Part shown: in pieces, positions 10,742 to 23,727 of the stretch
Layout: each line of letters begins with the position of its first letter
Position numbering within the stretch: position 1 is the stretch's first letter
DNA from: Prinia subflava
Taxonomy: Eukaryota > Chordata > Aves > Passeriformes > Cisticolidae
Direction of reading: 5' to 3'
NCBI RefSeq assembly: GCF_021018805.1
Contig: NC_086259.1
Coordinates: 12,367,001 to 12,431,000, forward strand
Length of the DNA stretch: 64,000 nt
Program-made: the position numbers and the translations under genes
Notes under the pieces: model-generated
Database searches by the model: none
Seen by the model: the letters and a program-made list of their open reading frames with translations, nothing else
Told to the model about the DNA's origin: nothing

Positions 10742-13700
10742 TCCATTGTGCTTCAGCAAATTTTACAGCATGTTGGTGGTCTTTCTAAAGTGTCCCTATT
10801 TAAAGAAGCTTGTTACTGTTTTGATGTTACTGATCTAATCAACAGCTGTGAGGAGAAAGAAACTCATTTTATGCTATTCTATTCTTGCTCCTATGAATAA
10901 CTCAGCACTTTATTTTATATAAACAACAACAAAAAAAGTGTGGCAGGTAAACTACAAATGTGCATTATATGTTTGACATGGATTTTAAAGCACAAAAAAT
11001 TGTGCTTACTACCTTTGTGTCATCTTTTTTAATTCAGCAGAAAATAGTCAATCATATTTTAGAAATACCCGATCATAAAGGAAATCAACTGTTTGTACTG
11101 TACTGGTACAACAAAGTGGGTAGGAACTGTATTTCTAATTTTCTGGGAAATTGCAGTTCTTGACCAAACAATAACCATCAGAATGTTCAGTCTGGATGTA
11201 GAGTTATAGGAGGAAATGCACCACGTCAGAGAGAAAATATATGATTACGTTATTGTCCTGCTGTGTCAGCAATGAGCTATGACAAGATTTTACCTAGGAA
11301 ACTTGGTAGTCAGTGTAGATTTCAAATCCTAAATGAATCCTAAGTTCTTCAGAATTTGGCCAAAGAGTATGCAACAATTTTGTTATCCTGATTTCAAAAC
11401 ATCTTTTGCAGTTCATTTCTAAAATGTAAGAGGAGGAACTAGAACAGCAGAGCCAACAGAAATATTCAAGAAGTGGAACTGGAAGGGTATTTACCATAAA
11501 AAAAGATTCACAGAAACAAAAGTTACTTATAGCTTTCTTAAATTTGAGAATGTGATACAGATTATTTCCCTAATTTTACAAACCTGGCAAATGTAGTGCA
11601 TAGTATTAAGTCAAAAAGTATTTTTCACCATGGAAAAAGGATTGTAACATCAGCAACCCCAAAGCAGCTTACCCGGTTTTGCCCTCGTAAGAGTATAATG
11701 AGATCAAAAGCAAATCCAAAATAACCCCACTGAAGTTAAGTATTATACCTTCAAAATACTATTTGTGTAATACAGATTTTAATTGGGATTTAATCTGATA
11801 CATGATTCCAATTCCTTTCATTTTTATCTACATTTAATGAATATTGGTTAGGGGAAAACATGAAACAAGTTGTTTGTATTCTGAAGGGAATTTCTGAAAA
11901 CCACTCATAAAAATTAAATAACGGGAGGAAGTGCTGGGCAGTACTTCTTCTTCTAATGAAATCACCTTTACACACATTATTTCTCCAGAAGTATCTTTGT
12001 AGACTATTTTTAGTTTATTGCCAGTGGCATATCTAGATTGAACGAAGTTGCAGATTTTTATTGGAAAAACATAATCAAGGAGAAATGCTCAGTACCTCTT
12101 GTCACCCAGTGCTGCAGAAACTGGCAGGTTCTTTAAGTAAAGTCAACCTAGATTATGATTGTTGTGTCACACACTGATTATCAAGACTTTGACCTGAATT
12201 GCAGAGGGCTCAGGTGACTAAAAGCCTACATAACCAAAGACTCTAGATAGTAAAGAAAGCTACACTGATTACTAGAAATTCAGCTTAACTGAAAGCTGGG
12301 ATAATGGCTAAAAATCCTGTGTAGCAGTAAGATACACTAACTGCTAGAAATTGTAGATAACAATAAGGTATGCTGATAAGTGAATTTTTATGTCATAATG
12401 AAGCTCTAATTGTAGCTACACTCTTGTGGCTAGTCCTCATTCTACCAAGGATCCCTAAAAGGACCTTGGTATGTTCTGTCCATTCTGTGAGACCTCAGTA
12501 GGATATTTTTTGTAAAATTTTACTTTTGGTGGAAAAAAGCAGTTGTCCGAACAACCATTGGTATAAGTATAGTTCTAATCCAGCAGTGTATGGATGTGGT
12601 TGTACTTCTGAAGCATCTGGCTTTACATTTCCCAGAAACATGTTTCTCCCCTTGAGTTGAAGTTTGCTTGCCAGATGGCCTCTGCCTCTGGCTGTGTCTT
12701 TCATTTAAACAAGAAAACAAATGAATCTACAAATTGCAGCCACAGTCTGGAATTTCTGTTTCAGAAAAATCCCAGAGAAATGTTAAACTGCTGAGATTTC
12801 CTTGAGTGAGACTCTGAAGGCAGGATATTAGATTAAATATCCCAGAAATGTCTGAGTTAACATTAACTCAGGAGCATGTTTCTGAGCAATTCTATGTGAC
12901 TGCTGGCTCACTATGAAAACTTCAGCCTGTAAGCTGTCTTTAATATTCTCTAAAAGTGTCTGACTGTTATTTATCAAATTTACATTAGTAGTACAGAAAC
13001 TTTATGGACAATTTAGCAAATATTTCTATTAACAGAGGGAACAATATAGTGTAGCTAATACTGCTAAAAACAGTGACTAAACAATTTAGTATCTTACTCA
13101 CTCTAGTGACCACATGTGGGTGGGCTTCAGTGTATGAATGCATTTGGACTTCAGACCACAGAAGCTCTGCTTCATCACAGCAGTGAAATTAGGCTGCATC
13201 TGTATGTTTAAAAAAACCAGTTTAAGTATTTTGTGTGCATGCATATTATATGTAGTGCAATAAGTCAGTCATCAGTACAAGAATTTTTCTGTAGGTCTGT
13301 TACTTTTAGATTGGCAAATAGCTTCTGAAAACATTCCAAGCTCAAAAAGTCCATGCTACTGCTATGAAACACTTTAAAGAGAATTTGCTTTGCCTTAAAT
13401 ATCATGTGTGTGCTTCTCTCATCTTTCAAATTATTTATTTCACTCTGAATGAATGCATAAGCTTCCCTCTGGTGGATGTTCTGTAATTTACACTACCACT
13501 GAACATTTTCAAATAGCTGTGTTTGCATCTCCAAATGCAAATTGTAATTGATATTTCCACTTTTTGCATATTTATTCCAAGAAACAGCGCTTCACTTCAA
13601 AACGCTCCATGCATACATACAAAATGCATGCTTACATATTGGCACCCTTCTTGCCCTAACAGACTGATCACTGACAATCAAAATATGTTTCCATGGTGAA

Positions 13701-14310
13701 AACCACAGAGAAATACTTTCCTTGTACAGACATACCAGGCGCATTAGATTACAGGTGATAATTAAGACAGTGAACTGTACTCATAATTCTGACTATAAGC
13801 AGGAATATAAATAACAATTATGCAGAGATTATGGAAAAATTATAGACCCCTTTTCTTGTCAGGATGAATGTATACAGTTTTAGTGTCCTGTTACAGTACA
13901 AGCTTTTGAACAGTAAATGTATAGATTTGTTACAGTTCAAGGCAAGACTGGCCCATTCTGAAACAGCTACTTGTACACAAACTGTTGCTAGCCACAATCC
14001 TTACCGATAGAAGCACATCTGGCACCACGGTTGCTACTGCGTAAATCAAATATACCATTTACATTCTCTTCCTTTTGATAACAACTTACAGATGACAAAT
14101 ACTGCTTGGATTATTTACCACCAAACATTACTTGATTTTTAATGGTTTAGCCAAACCTACTGGCATTTCTACCTTGTTTACTGGGATTGCACGTAAATAT
14201 TATTTTGCTCTATGATCAATATCTCTTTTTGTTATTCAGCAGTGATGAAAGAAAGTGTTTAGCAGAGCCTGTCTTAGTGAAGGACCTGTGATTAAAAACC
14301 CTCAAACAGA
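10742..14310. other. Stretch with no supported gene
   Basis: AT-rich, with scattered short open frames on both strands that lack splice context or domains. No repeat family could be named. Confidence 0.5.
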
Positions 14311-14510
14311 TACTCCGCGGTGCCTGGGCAGCAGCAGCAGCCAGCAGCTGCTCTGCCCACGTGGAAGGGGCTGTCCGTGCACTTCTGTGTTTGCAACACA
14401 GGGCGGCACTGGGAAACCATCCCTGGGTTTTGGCTGAGCCTGCACGCCCGGAGGTGTTGCCTTTCTCTGCACGAGGAGCACGGCGCTCAAGGCCACGGGC
14501 CTCCACAGAA
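14311..14510. other. Isolated CpG-rich GC-rich block
   Basis: About 200 bp with 11 CpG dinucleotides, abrupt borders to AT-rich flanks, and a CAG/CTG-rich core near 14330-14352. It may be a small orphan CpG island, an untranslated or alternative first exon, or an inserted GC-rich repeat. Open frames exist on both strands but none resembles a known domain. Confidence 0.5.
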
Positions 14511-15619
14511 CTGATTCTTTTGCAGAAGAAGGTTAGGTAATTATGAGTAAAATTTCAACAAAATTATGAAGAAAAAAATCACAATTTTTTTCTAAATCAC
14601 ATTATTTTCTAAGCACTCGTATTTCTAGCTCTCTCGGTTCTGTTTTGATACATATCCATTTCCAGTGCTATATTCTGTTTTAAGTAATCTGGCAAAGAGA
14701 GCTCCCTCTGCGACAAAACATTAATTTTAATAAAAATAAATTTATTTTTATGCCTCTGAAGTAACAAAGTTTGGAAAGATTTATAATTACCTTAACAATT
14801 GGTCCTTCAGCATAGTTTCCATTTATCAGAAAAGCAGATCAAACTGTGATCTCTTGGGTTGTGAAACAACCCTGTCCAGCAGATTTGAGCACCTTTGAAA
14901 ACTTGTTTAATTCCTTTATTACACATGCCTTCAGCTTGGTCCCAGTGTGATATGAAGCCTTCATTTTGTGGCCTTGTGTCAGGAGGCTGGTTGATTGCGT
15001 GAAATTAGCAGACTGCACTGATTTATGGGGAATACAAAATACTTTCTTCTGCTCTGTAGCAGCCACCACGTGTGTGTTAGGAATGCCTGTGTGCTCAGTC
15101 ACTCAGTAATTAGCATACCTGACATTCTGTTCTGCACAGCCAGAGAAACCAGCACCCTGTGCCACACTGCTCTTCAGAATGGTCTTGTCCAAGCATTCTT
15201 AATCTGAAACAAAAAGTAGTCAGGATTCATTCTGAGATGCTACACAGAGCCACACTAACAGCTATTTAGTAAACACACACATAATATATTGTATGGAAAA
15301 AGTGTAAGATATGCAAACTTTAGGCAGAGGTAATGTTTTATCATTCTGTAATGTGAGCTATTGTTTTCGTAGAATTCCTACATGATATTAGAAATGACTG
15401 TGAACAATGATAACTTCTCCATTAAATGAAGAGTTTTCATTGGATGAAAGTGGTAGCACCATTTTCTTAGTTAAAACATATAACTATTTATGGAATTTAA
15501 TAGAATGTAAAGCAAATAGGTTGTAAAAGCATCTGATGTCATAGATTTCCTATATTTGACTTTTGAGCCTAATAATATGATCTGGTTTTAGGCAGACTTA
15601 CATCTTGTATTTCAGTGTT

Positions 15620-16245
15620 GAGTCAGATCAAAAAGTACTTTCAGCCCAGTATCTTGTCTCTGGTAGCAGCCACAAGCAGGTGTTTAGAGAAGAACACGAG
15701 AACAAGCCATGTGTGTCCATACTTGTCCTACACATCCTCTGGCATTCAGTCAATTACAGCTGAGGAGTTTCTTGGATCACAGATGGTTTCTGTGTGTTTA
15801 ATAAAGCTTTGTGGACATTTGTTCTGTAGACTTCCTAAGCCTATCCTTGAACTCAAGTGAACTCTTAGCACTGCAGGTTTGATCCATGCTGTGTGAAGAA
15901 CCACCTCCTTTTGTTTGTTTGCTGTTCTCCTGTTGGCTCCAGCTGGCTCCCCACAGTTCATCTGTTGGAAAAACAGTGAAAACCACATTTGTCTTCATCC
16001 TTTCCACAGTCCTTCCTTGATCAAACCCTACATCTGTCAGTCATTTCTAAGTTGCAGACTGAAGAGTTCTTACATACATGAATATACCTACACACCTTCC
16101 TATATCCCATACAGAAACTGCCCCGTGCTTTCATCATCCCTTCATTCTTCTCATTGTCTCTTCATTCAGGTCTTTTACATTTCTTTCAGTCAGAGGAACA
16201 GACTAGTTCTGAAATTCAATAGTTCAATTAAACTACAGAGTGCTG
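15620..16245 (-). mobile_element. Old CR1-type LINE fragment
   Basis: Several landmarks of the ancient amniote CR1 family occur in the expected antisense order: AGCCCAGTATCTTGTCTC near 15644; GTGTTTAATAAAGCTTT near 15795; the GTGTGAAGAACCACCTCC / TTTTGTTTGTTT block near 15890-15920; a decayed ATCCTTTCCACA block near 16000; then AGTCATTTCTAAG near 16040 and CCATACAGAAACTGCCCC near 16108. Divergence is high with many small gaps, so this is an old copy. Outer limits are approximate. It was recognised from memory of the family consensus and not by search. Confidence 0.65.
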
Positions 16246-16362
16246 ATGAGGGAAAATGAAAGAAATCAAGACACAGAGGTCAAAGTTCCTCATCTCCAGT
16301 CTGTTTGTCTCACCCTGCTGTAGTGTAACAGGGCTGGACATACTACACTCAAACATAGCCAA

Positions 16363-16389
16363 TTTTTTTGTTTTGTTTTGTTTTGTTTT
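16363..16389 (+). repeat. (TTTTG)n simple repeat
   Basis: Four consecutive TTTTG units preceded by a T tract and followed by TTTTC. Confidence 0.85.
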
Positions 16390-16399
16390 CTTAATTGGA

Positions 16400-19300
16400 G
16401 ATTAGTTTAGCTTACATTCAAACCACAAAAATAATAATTAGCTTTTGTCTTTCTCAATGCCAGTCTGTGCTTTAAGATTTAGAAGACTTTGTTCCAAAGG
16501 TCATGGTGTAATTCTTCCTTCATTTACTTCAGATGCTTCAGAATCATAGAATTCATCATGTGATGCAATTACCTTGTAATCCTTAAACCATAGGTTATCC
16601 CCTGACTGGTAGAGCTCTGTATCTCTGCTGTGTATCCTATTCTGTGCTTAAACCACTAGAAGTTAAGTATAATCTAAAATTGCCATTATTTGGTGCTGTA
16701 TGAAAGCTTTAATTGCATCTGTTACCATTTTCTAGGTAGTTTTGTGTCTTGTTATGCCTGGCTGTGTGGGAAGCATTTAATCCTCCACAGTATTGAACGG
16801 TATCACTTTAACACCTCTTATTTTCTGACACAGCAAATGTGTGACTCCTCTTTCTCTCATGCTTGTTGTTTTCCCGTCTTTTGAGTTTGTGCCTATTCAC
16901 CAAGGCCTGTGGTATCAGACCATGGTGTCACTGAAGCTGTCACTGCAGCTGCAGCTACCTCACGTTGGCCTAGTGAAGTGTTTGCTATGTGCAATACACC
17001 CTGACACACGGGGCTGGTTTTTGGCACATTCTGGGATCTGTTAGTGAGTGAAAAACAGACAACATAGTATGGAAAACATGGCTAAGACTCTTGGTAGATA
17101 CTGCTGATCTACCAAGTATCCATTGATCAAATTACTAGGGATCCCCCTTGGCGTGACAAATCACAGATGCAGTCACAAACTTTATCCATGTTCTAGTCCT
17201 CTGATTGAGATTTTGAACAGTATTAGGTTCAATTTATAATTTAAGAGATTTGCTAGGTTGTTGTCATCATGTAATACTAACTTCTATAAAAGTTTATAGA
17301 GATATCAAGAAGACAACTGTAAAGGATATAAAACCAGATTTTACCCACGCATTTATAAAGATCTCACATTTTAAACACTATTAGTCTTTCTGTGTCATCT
17401 GAGAACAAGCACCTTTTGTAAACACAACAGAAAAACATCAGTGCTGTCCAGCAGATTCCCAAACTGAGGAAATATCCAATAAAACAGAGTAAGAGAGCAG
17501 CTTTGACAGAACTGCTTTCTGCAGCTAATCAATGCATCCTTGCAGCACACAAACACAGCAGAACCATTTTCAAAGTTATGTCAGAATGAGGTCCAAGTAG
17601 AAGAAATGAAATTGCCTCATAATGTTATAACCTTTTACAGGAACACTCATGTGTTTCTTGCTTTCAGCAGAAAATTTATTTTCATGTCACATGATAGCAG
17701 TACCCATTTTTTACTGCTTCTCTGGCTTGTAATCTGAGCATCTTAACATCCAGCTGCCAAGCACTGACAGCCAAATTAATTTCACCATACCGTGAAGACA
17801 CTATTAGTCTATTGTCAGTGTAGCATGGCAACAATACTTACATCTCAAGCTGTCTTTAGCATACTAATTAAAAAAGAAATTTCCAATAAATCCATCTTCT
17901 CAAAGTTTGATGCTCAGATAGCCTTTTGTAAGCTTCCCCTTTCTAATATGTCCACAAGTCTCTAAAATATCATAATGCAGGTTAAAACATGACAGGTCAG
18001 TTCACTGCTGCCTGTTTAAAATGTCCTTTATTCAGTGTTCTTACCAGGAATTACACTAAAGGACATGGTGGAATTTTATTAGAATTTTCACTTTATATTC
18101 ACTTATTTGCCCAACAGAACTATCAAAATGATTGTCCTGATCTAAATTTGATCATAGCTATGATTTGATCACAAGGATTAAAATAATGACCTTCAAAAAT
18201 CCCTTAATTTCCCTGTAGCTGTATTTTTGCCCTGACATGTTTGACAGAGCTTCACATGATGCTACTCATGATGCTGCTGATTGAGCCATTTCCCCATGAT
18301 TAACTGTTCCCAGCTACCTGTGTCCCTCAGTCTAGAAGGGAACTCTGTCCTTACAGGAATCATCAAGCAATTCTTTTTAACTTAATCTGCCCAAAGAATG
18401 GGACAGTAAGTGCCTGTGCATTTGTAGCCTATTTACCCCTTACTTTACAACATGGTACCAGCAAACAGCAGATCAGGCATTTCTTTTTTACATTCAGTGG
18501 CAGTCAAAACTCATATTTTAACAACTATTTTTGTTAATCTTGTTAATTTTATTTAATGTTAATCAAGAAATTTTGGTAAAATGTGTGTCTTCCTATTTGG
18601 TTCTTAAGGGTAGTCAATTTTCCTATTCCTATCTAGTTTTTAATGTGGTAATCTGGATTTAAAGAATAGAAAATAAATGGGTTGTCTATGGACATTATAT
18701 CTTCATATCTAAGATGACATTTGCTTTACAGATCATCATGCATCATTTAGTGGACTTGCATACACATATCAGAGCCAGAGACACAAATGAAGAAAAAAAG
18801 CTTTACATATCCTCAGGTAAACTCTCATTTTTAAGTGCACCAACTAAAGAGGAACTCTCAGATTGTTTCTTATAGGCTGAAGGGAAGTCTCTCAGCATAT
18901 GTGATCAGGGTCAGATGGTTTTCCATCCCTTAGTGTTGGAAAAATTTACCACTGAAAATGAGTGAGTAAAACCTTAAGGAGACTAGACAAAGACCAACAT
19001 CCCCTTCAATACATGACTAAATTACTGACACCAGTTTCAGTTCTTCTGGACACACTTGTGTTTCCAGAGATGGATTCATTTTTGTCACTACTCCATCAGA
19101 CTTGGTAGTAGCAGCATTGTGTCTCTTCAGAAGTAGCTCTGAGCTAGCAGATTTCCTAAGCCCTGTATTTCCCTGTGACTTCCCTGTCCAGCTGGGATAC
19201 CAAACAGGTATGACACTGGATGAAACTGCTTATTAAACAGTGGGCTCTTGCCTTTTCATTATATGTGCACTAGAATCCTGAAATGCTGCTGCTGGGCTCG

Positions 19301-21590
19301 TGTCATTGTGCCCTCTCTAACCACATGCAGTCTTGTAAGACTTGCTGAGCCTTACAGTGACAGCATACTGAATTCTGCTTTTTTCCAAATCTCTTCTTCA
19401 TAGAAAAAAAAACTTTGTCTGCAGATTAAACCACCTTGTCAGCTTTCCGCCTCAGAGGGCCCAAGTTTCTCTGCAGAGCAAAAAAACCCACGCTCTCGCA
19501 ATGTGCTGGGAAGTTGTTGTACTTTGTGGGAACTTGTGCAAGAGATAAACTGTCCCTGAGGGTTCAACCTACTCAGCTTTCATCACAACATGGATCGTAT
19601 TTTCCTCATATATTCATCCTACACAAATTTTTATCTCCCCATTTCAGCTTCCCATGCCACATTTTAAAGTTTTTTTTTTAAGTCCATATATTGCCTGGCT
19701 CCAATTTCAAAATTCTTCAGTGGTCCAATCCAGAATACCAACTCTGAGTAACTCTTGAGTAAAAGTTATACTAGTTAAGTCTGAAATTTCTTACTAAAAA
19801 TTTCTCACTCCCAGATTTTAATAAAATTATCTTTGAGCAGGAGTTCTGAAATTCCAAATGTTAGCAATTAAATCCCCATAATTTACTATGGAGCTCTATT
19901 AAATGGATGGTTTACAAGGAGAAATTCATTTGCTGTAGCAAAACATGAGCCAAAGGTGTAATATGATCTCTATTATATGGATTAAAGGTTTGAAGATAGG
20001 AGAGATGTCAGTGACTGTCAATCTGTTAATTGTGGTTATCCTACCTTGACTCTGAGTTTGTGGGTTGATGGTTATGTAAACCCACATTTCAGTACTCCTG
20101 CTCCCCAATTGCTCTCTTCCCTTTTATCCAGTTTCTCTTTGACACTGTCACCAAATGTAGCCTGAAAGACAATGAGGACCACAGGTTTTGTTTACTGTCC
20201 TAACGCTCCTGAGCAGCACCATAGGGAACAATATGGAAGTGGGTGCTTGGAGCTGAGGGAGCAGGGAGAAGTGAAAGGAAGAAGTGTCTTTGCAGCCCGG
20301 GTTCAAATGCATGTCAGGTTGTGTCCTGGGACTGTGCTGCTGCGCTGAGGTGCAAGGACAGAACAGATTGGTCACAACACTTTTGGTTGTCTTCACATTT
20401 TTCTTTGAAACTGGCTGTCTTCTACTGATGTGTGTAACTCAGCACAATCATGTTTGAGGGTATCTGAGCCAATAAAAACACCACTTAAACGGCAAGGATC
20501 AGAGGCAAACAGAGAATTCTGTTCAATCAAACAAAAGACATTTAAGCAAAGGGTAGATTTCTGGAAAGGATTATTTCTTTTAAATAACCAGTGTGCAAAC
20601 TCATATCCAGTTCATGGGCTTTGTCAAGTTGCCAGTGCAAGCCCTTAAAGAGTCTTAAACAAAGATGACACTCTAGTTTCTGCCATTTAATATAATTTAT
20701 TCCTACAGTGTGGGTTTTTAGGAAGAAGTAAAGAATATTTTCTTAAAGATGGATTGTGCATGTGAAAAAAATTCTACAGTGGTAACAAACTGGCCTCTGA
20801 AGTACGGATAATGATTTTTTTTTCCACTTCATACATAAGTGAAAAGGATGCAGTCCTCCTTTAATCAATAGTTTAACTGTAACAACTTTGTTTTCCATTT
20901 CTGGCCAACTTTGGATATGAAACGTGAAGGAAGCAGTATATAGAAAGTATTTCATAAAATAATGAGCAGGCTGGCATTTTGCTGGCATTTTACTGGCAGT
21001 TTTGATGTGTAGTTGCTTCTGTTATTCTTTGAATCTGCCTTGGATGATGACTGGCAGATTTCTGTGTGGCCATGCATGGTCATGTTCCTGAACAGCTGTT
21101 AATTTATAAATGCCCTGTTAAGTCATTCTCTATGGAGAAAGAGCTGGATTGCTCTTCTAACAAAGCAGCCCTTGGAAATAGTTACACTGACTCAATTAAT
21201 AGCAGGGTATCGTCAGCTGGAAAGCAATGCCGTGTGTCCAGGTTCCTGGGTTTGTTGGTGTGACTGACAACAGGACCAGGCACTCAGTGTGAAAACAGAA
21301 ATTTGCTGTGCATATATAAACCTTACATAGGCAAAGAGCTTAATGCACTTTGTGTTTAAATGTAAATGGTCCTGATCTCAAAAAAGGAGACAATAAAAGA
21401 AATACCTAACAAACGCTACTTGATTCATCAGCTGAAGCACCGTTCTCTAAAGAGCCTGGCCTTGCAGAAATAGCTATTATGTGCTTAGAAGGCTTTTCCT
21501 TAGACATAATTAGATGGAGCATATTTTAGTGAAGTGTGGAGACATTCCCAGCTGTCAAAACAGCGCAGAGATTTGTAAAGGAAGTATTAA
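16400..21590. other. Stretch with no supported gene
   Basis: No open frame here has coding character or good splice context. A 12-bp GAATCATAGAAT word at 16541-16552 recalls a CR1 tail but has no adjoining match. Nothing else stands out. Confidence 0.5.
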
Positions 21591-21599
21591 CATTGGTTT

Positions 21600-21870
21600 G
21601 AAGACATCTGGAGTAGAATCAATGAGGAAATGGTTACAGAAGTGATACATATGTGATAAGCACTACGAGCACTTGTAAATGCTGACAAATGCAAAGTGTA
21701 CATGGAGCCCAAAAGGCTCTTAGACGCCTGCAGCCAGGCGCAGAAAATCTGCCCCAAGATGATGCTTTGATGCCACCCAAGGGAACCCACAAGATATACA
21801 GGACTTTGACAAGTGTCATTCCTTGAATCTTGTGTCATAGCACAAGTGATCCCAGCCAGGCTACTTGGAC
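21600..21870 (+). mobile_element. Possible decayed CR1 internal fragment
   Basis: The word AATGCTGACAAATGCAAAGT at 21679-21698 resembles the part of sense CR1 that reads roughly GAATGCTGACAAGTGCAAAG. The surrounding sequence is a 112-codon antisense open frame with no known domain. The rest matches the family only loosely. Confidence 0.25.
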
Positions 21871-22761
21871 ATGTGCATTTTGAAACTTTTGAGTATGAGA
21901 GAAAACTGATTTCAGACACAGACATTCTTTTAAATAGTGTTTTACCCTCCCATAAGATCTTTTGCTACATTTTGTAACTTCTAATTCGTACACTGGGTTC
22001 CCTGTTGCAATCAGTTTTAGTCAGTCATACTTACACACCCTGTAGTTTGTTTTAGTAGGAGGTCATTTCATGTCAACACTTGCATGGTGACTAAGCACCT
22101 GTCTTTGGGTTTATTGGATGTCAACATAAAAGGTGTGGCTGCTAGAAAAAGGCAGGTCTAGATTTAGACTTAGCCTTACCTTCCTTGAATGATTTGTTGC
22201 TTTTTCTTTTATTTAAGGAGGAAGATGTATCCTTCTCCTTCCACGTCAGTGCCAAGACCACACAGTTTTTCTAAACTCCTCTCAGTAGGCTGTGTATCTG
22301 ATTTACTAGATTCTGCCTTCACACACAGATCTCTGACCTATCTCTCTTCAGGAATTATAGAAGTTGTTGAATACTGAATTCAGTGAGGCCAGAAGTTCTG
22401 CTTCTACTTGTCTTTCACTCACATCTTCACTTGTGATATTGTTCATGCTCATGTATAAACCATTCAAGGTAGGAATATTTCTGAAAATTAGTAGACCCAC
22501 TGGGGGATGTGAGAAGCTGTGAAGTAGAGAGTGCAGTGCTCCTGTTCCAAAATAACTTTATCAGAAATAGCTTTATCCTGAGCATGAATTGATAACATCT
22601 GGCTCAGAAAGTGTGTTTCTATAGCAGGAGTAGATACATGACTGAATCAAGGAAACCTTGTCCAGCCCATCAGCACAATCATTACTGATCATGAGCTGTG
22701 ATTACGCTGGTTCCAAGTACCATTTTTTTTCTCTATTTAAATTCTGCTTCTGTGGATACCC

Positions 22762-22813
22762 TTCCTTGTTCCTCTCCACAGGCAGACACCCACCTGTGGA
22801 GAGGAACAAGGAA
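22762..22813. repeat. Perfect 21-bp inverted repeat with 10-nt loop
   Basis: Left arm 22762-22782 and right arm 22793-22813 are exact reverse complements; the loop is CAGACACCCA. The arms are of mixed composition (10 G/C of 21), so this is not an AT-rich coincidence. It lies about 0.8 kb upstream of the PLA2G15 first exon. Confidence 0.95.
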
Positions 22814-23585
22814 TGACCTGTACACCACACAGAGCACGTAGCCCCTACTAACTGGTATTGCTGAAGCACACAGGCTTATAACCCTTCTGGTTGCAAATTA
22901 CTGTAATTACAGGTCTGCCTGTTCTTGTTACATGTATAAAGGTCTAATGATTTTTTTCCTCTCAGTATTGCCAAACGCCTGATCTCAGGGATCCTCTGTA
23001 CCAATTAGCTCTCACGTTAGTCGGGAGTTGCCTGAAGTGCAGATATGCCCATGAGCTTCTCTATCGGATGCCCAGTCCTTTGATGGTGTGATACTAAAAT
23101 TCCCAGATCTTCCAAACACTTTGGCTTTCCCTTCAACCACTCTGACCACGCCCCTTATGCGCTAATTATTTTGAGACATATTTTGCAGCAAACGTCTTTT
23201 ACTTCGCTGTTAGAATTTATCACGATCACACAACTGTAGACGTAAAAATGAGAGACAACGCTCTCCTCCCTCAGCACGTCTCCCTCCTCAGAGCGTTCTG
23301 CGGCCCCAGCAGAACGGGGGCAGCTGTCCCTACCTCTGCGGGGCCGCCGCACTGCCAGGGCTTTCCGCGGGGATCGGGCTCCCACGGCCGGGGCCGAGCG
23401 GCGGCCGCCCGGGCCCTCAGCGCTCGGCGGTGACGCGGGCGGGGGCGGGCCCGGCGGGGCGGGCCCGGCGGGACGGGCGGGCCCTTTTCTGGCCGTGCCG
23501 GGCGGCGGGGCCGCACTCCGGCCGGGCCGCGGCAGCCCCGGCGCAGCGGTGGCGGCTCCCGGCCCCAGGGTTATGCGCAGGGGCG

Positions 23586-23727
23586 ATGTTCCTGCCGGCC
23601 GGCGCCAGGCTCCTCCCGCGCTCCGCACGGAGCTCCTTCCTCAGCCTCCTCCTGCTGCTGCTGCTGCTGTGCCCCGGCGGCGGGAGCGTACCGCGCCGCC
23701 GGCCCGCGGGGCCGCCCGTGGTGCTGG
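23586..23727 (+). CDS. PLA2G15: PLA2G15 exon 1
   Basis: Encodes the signal peptide and the first residues of the mature enzyme up to PPVVL, ending with one base of the next Val codon. Donor is GGTAAGAG. ATG at 23586 is chosen because it is the only in-frame ATG before the hydrophobic core and matches the family's length. Intron 1 is 7.1 kb. Confidence 0.93.

Larger units (their letters stand above)
23573..23727 (+). other. Upstream ATG and overlapping upstream open frame in exon 1
   Basis: An ATG at 23573 lies 13 nt before the PLA2G15 start codon in another frame and stays open through the end of exon 1, overlapping the main coding start. If transcripts begin upstream of it, it would reduce or regulate initiation at 23586. 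It is harmless if transcription starts after 23573. Confidence 0.45.

Noticed and set aside
14839..15102. 87-codon minus-strand frame with AG upstream
   Set aside because: Weak acceptor, contains AATAAA inside the frame, no coding resemblance.
16541..16552. GAATCATAGAAT word recalling a CR1 tail
   Set aside because: The adjoining sequence does not continue into CR1; a 12-bp match alone is not enough.
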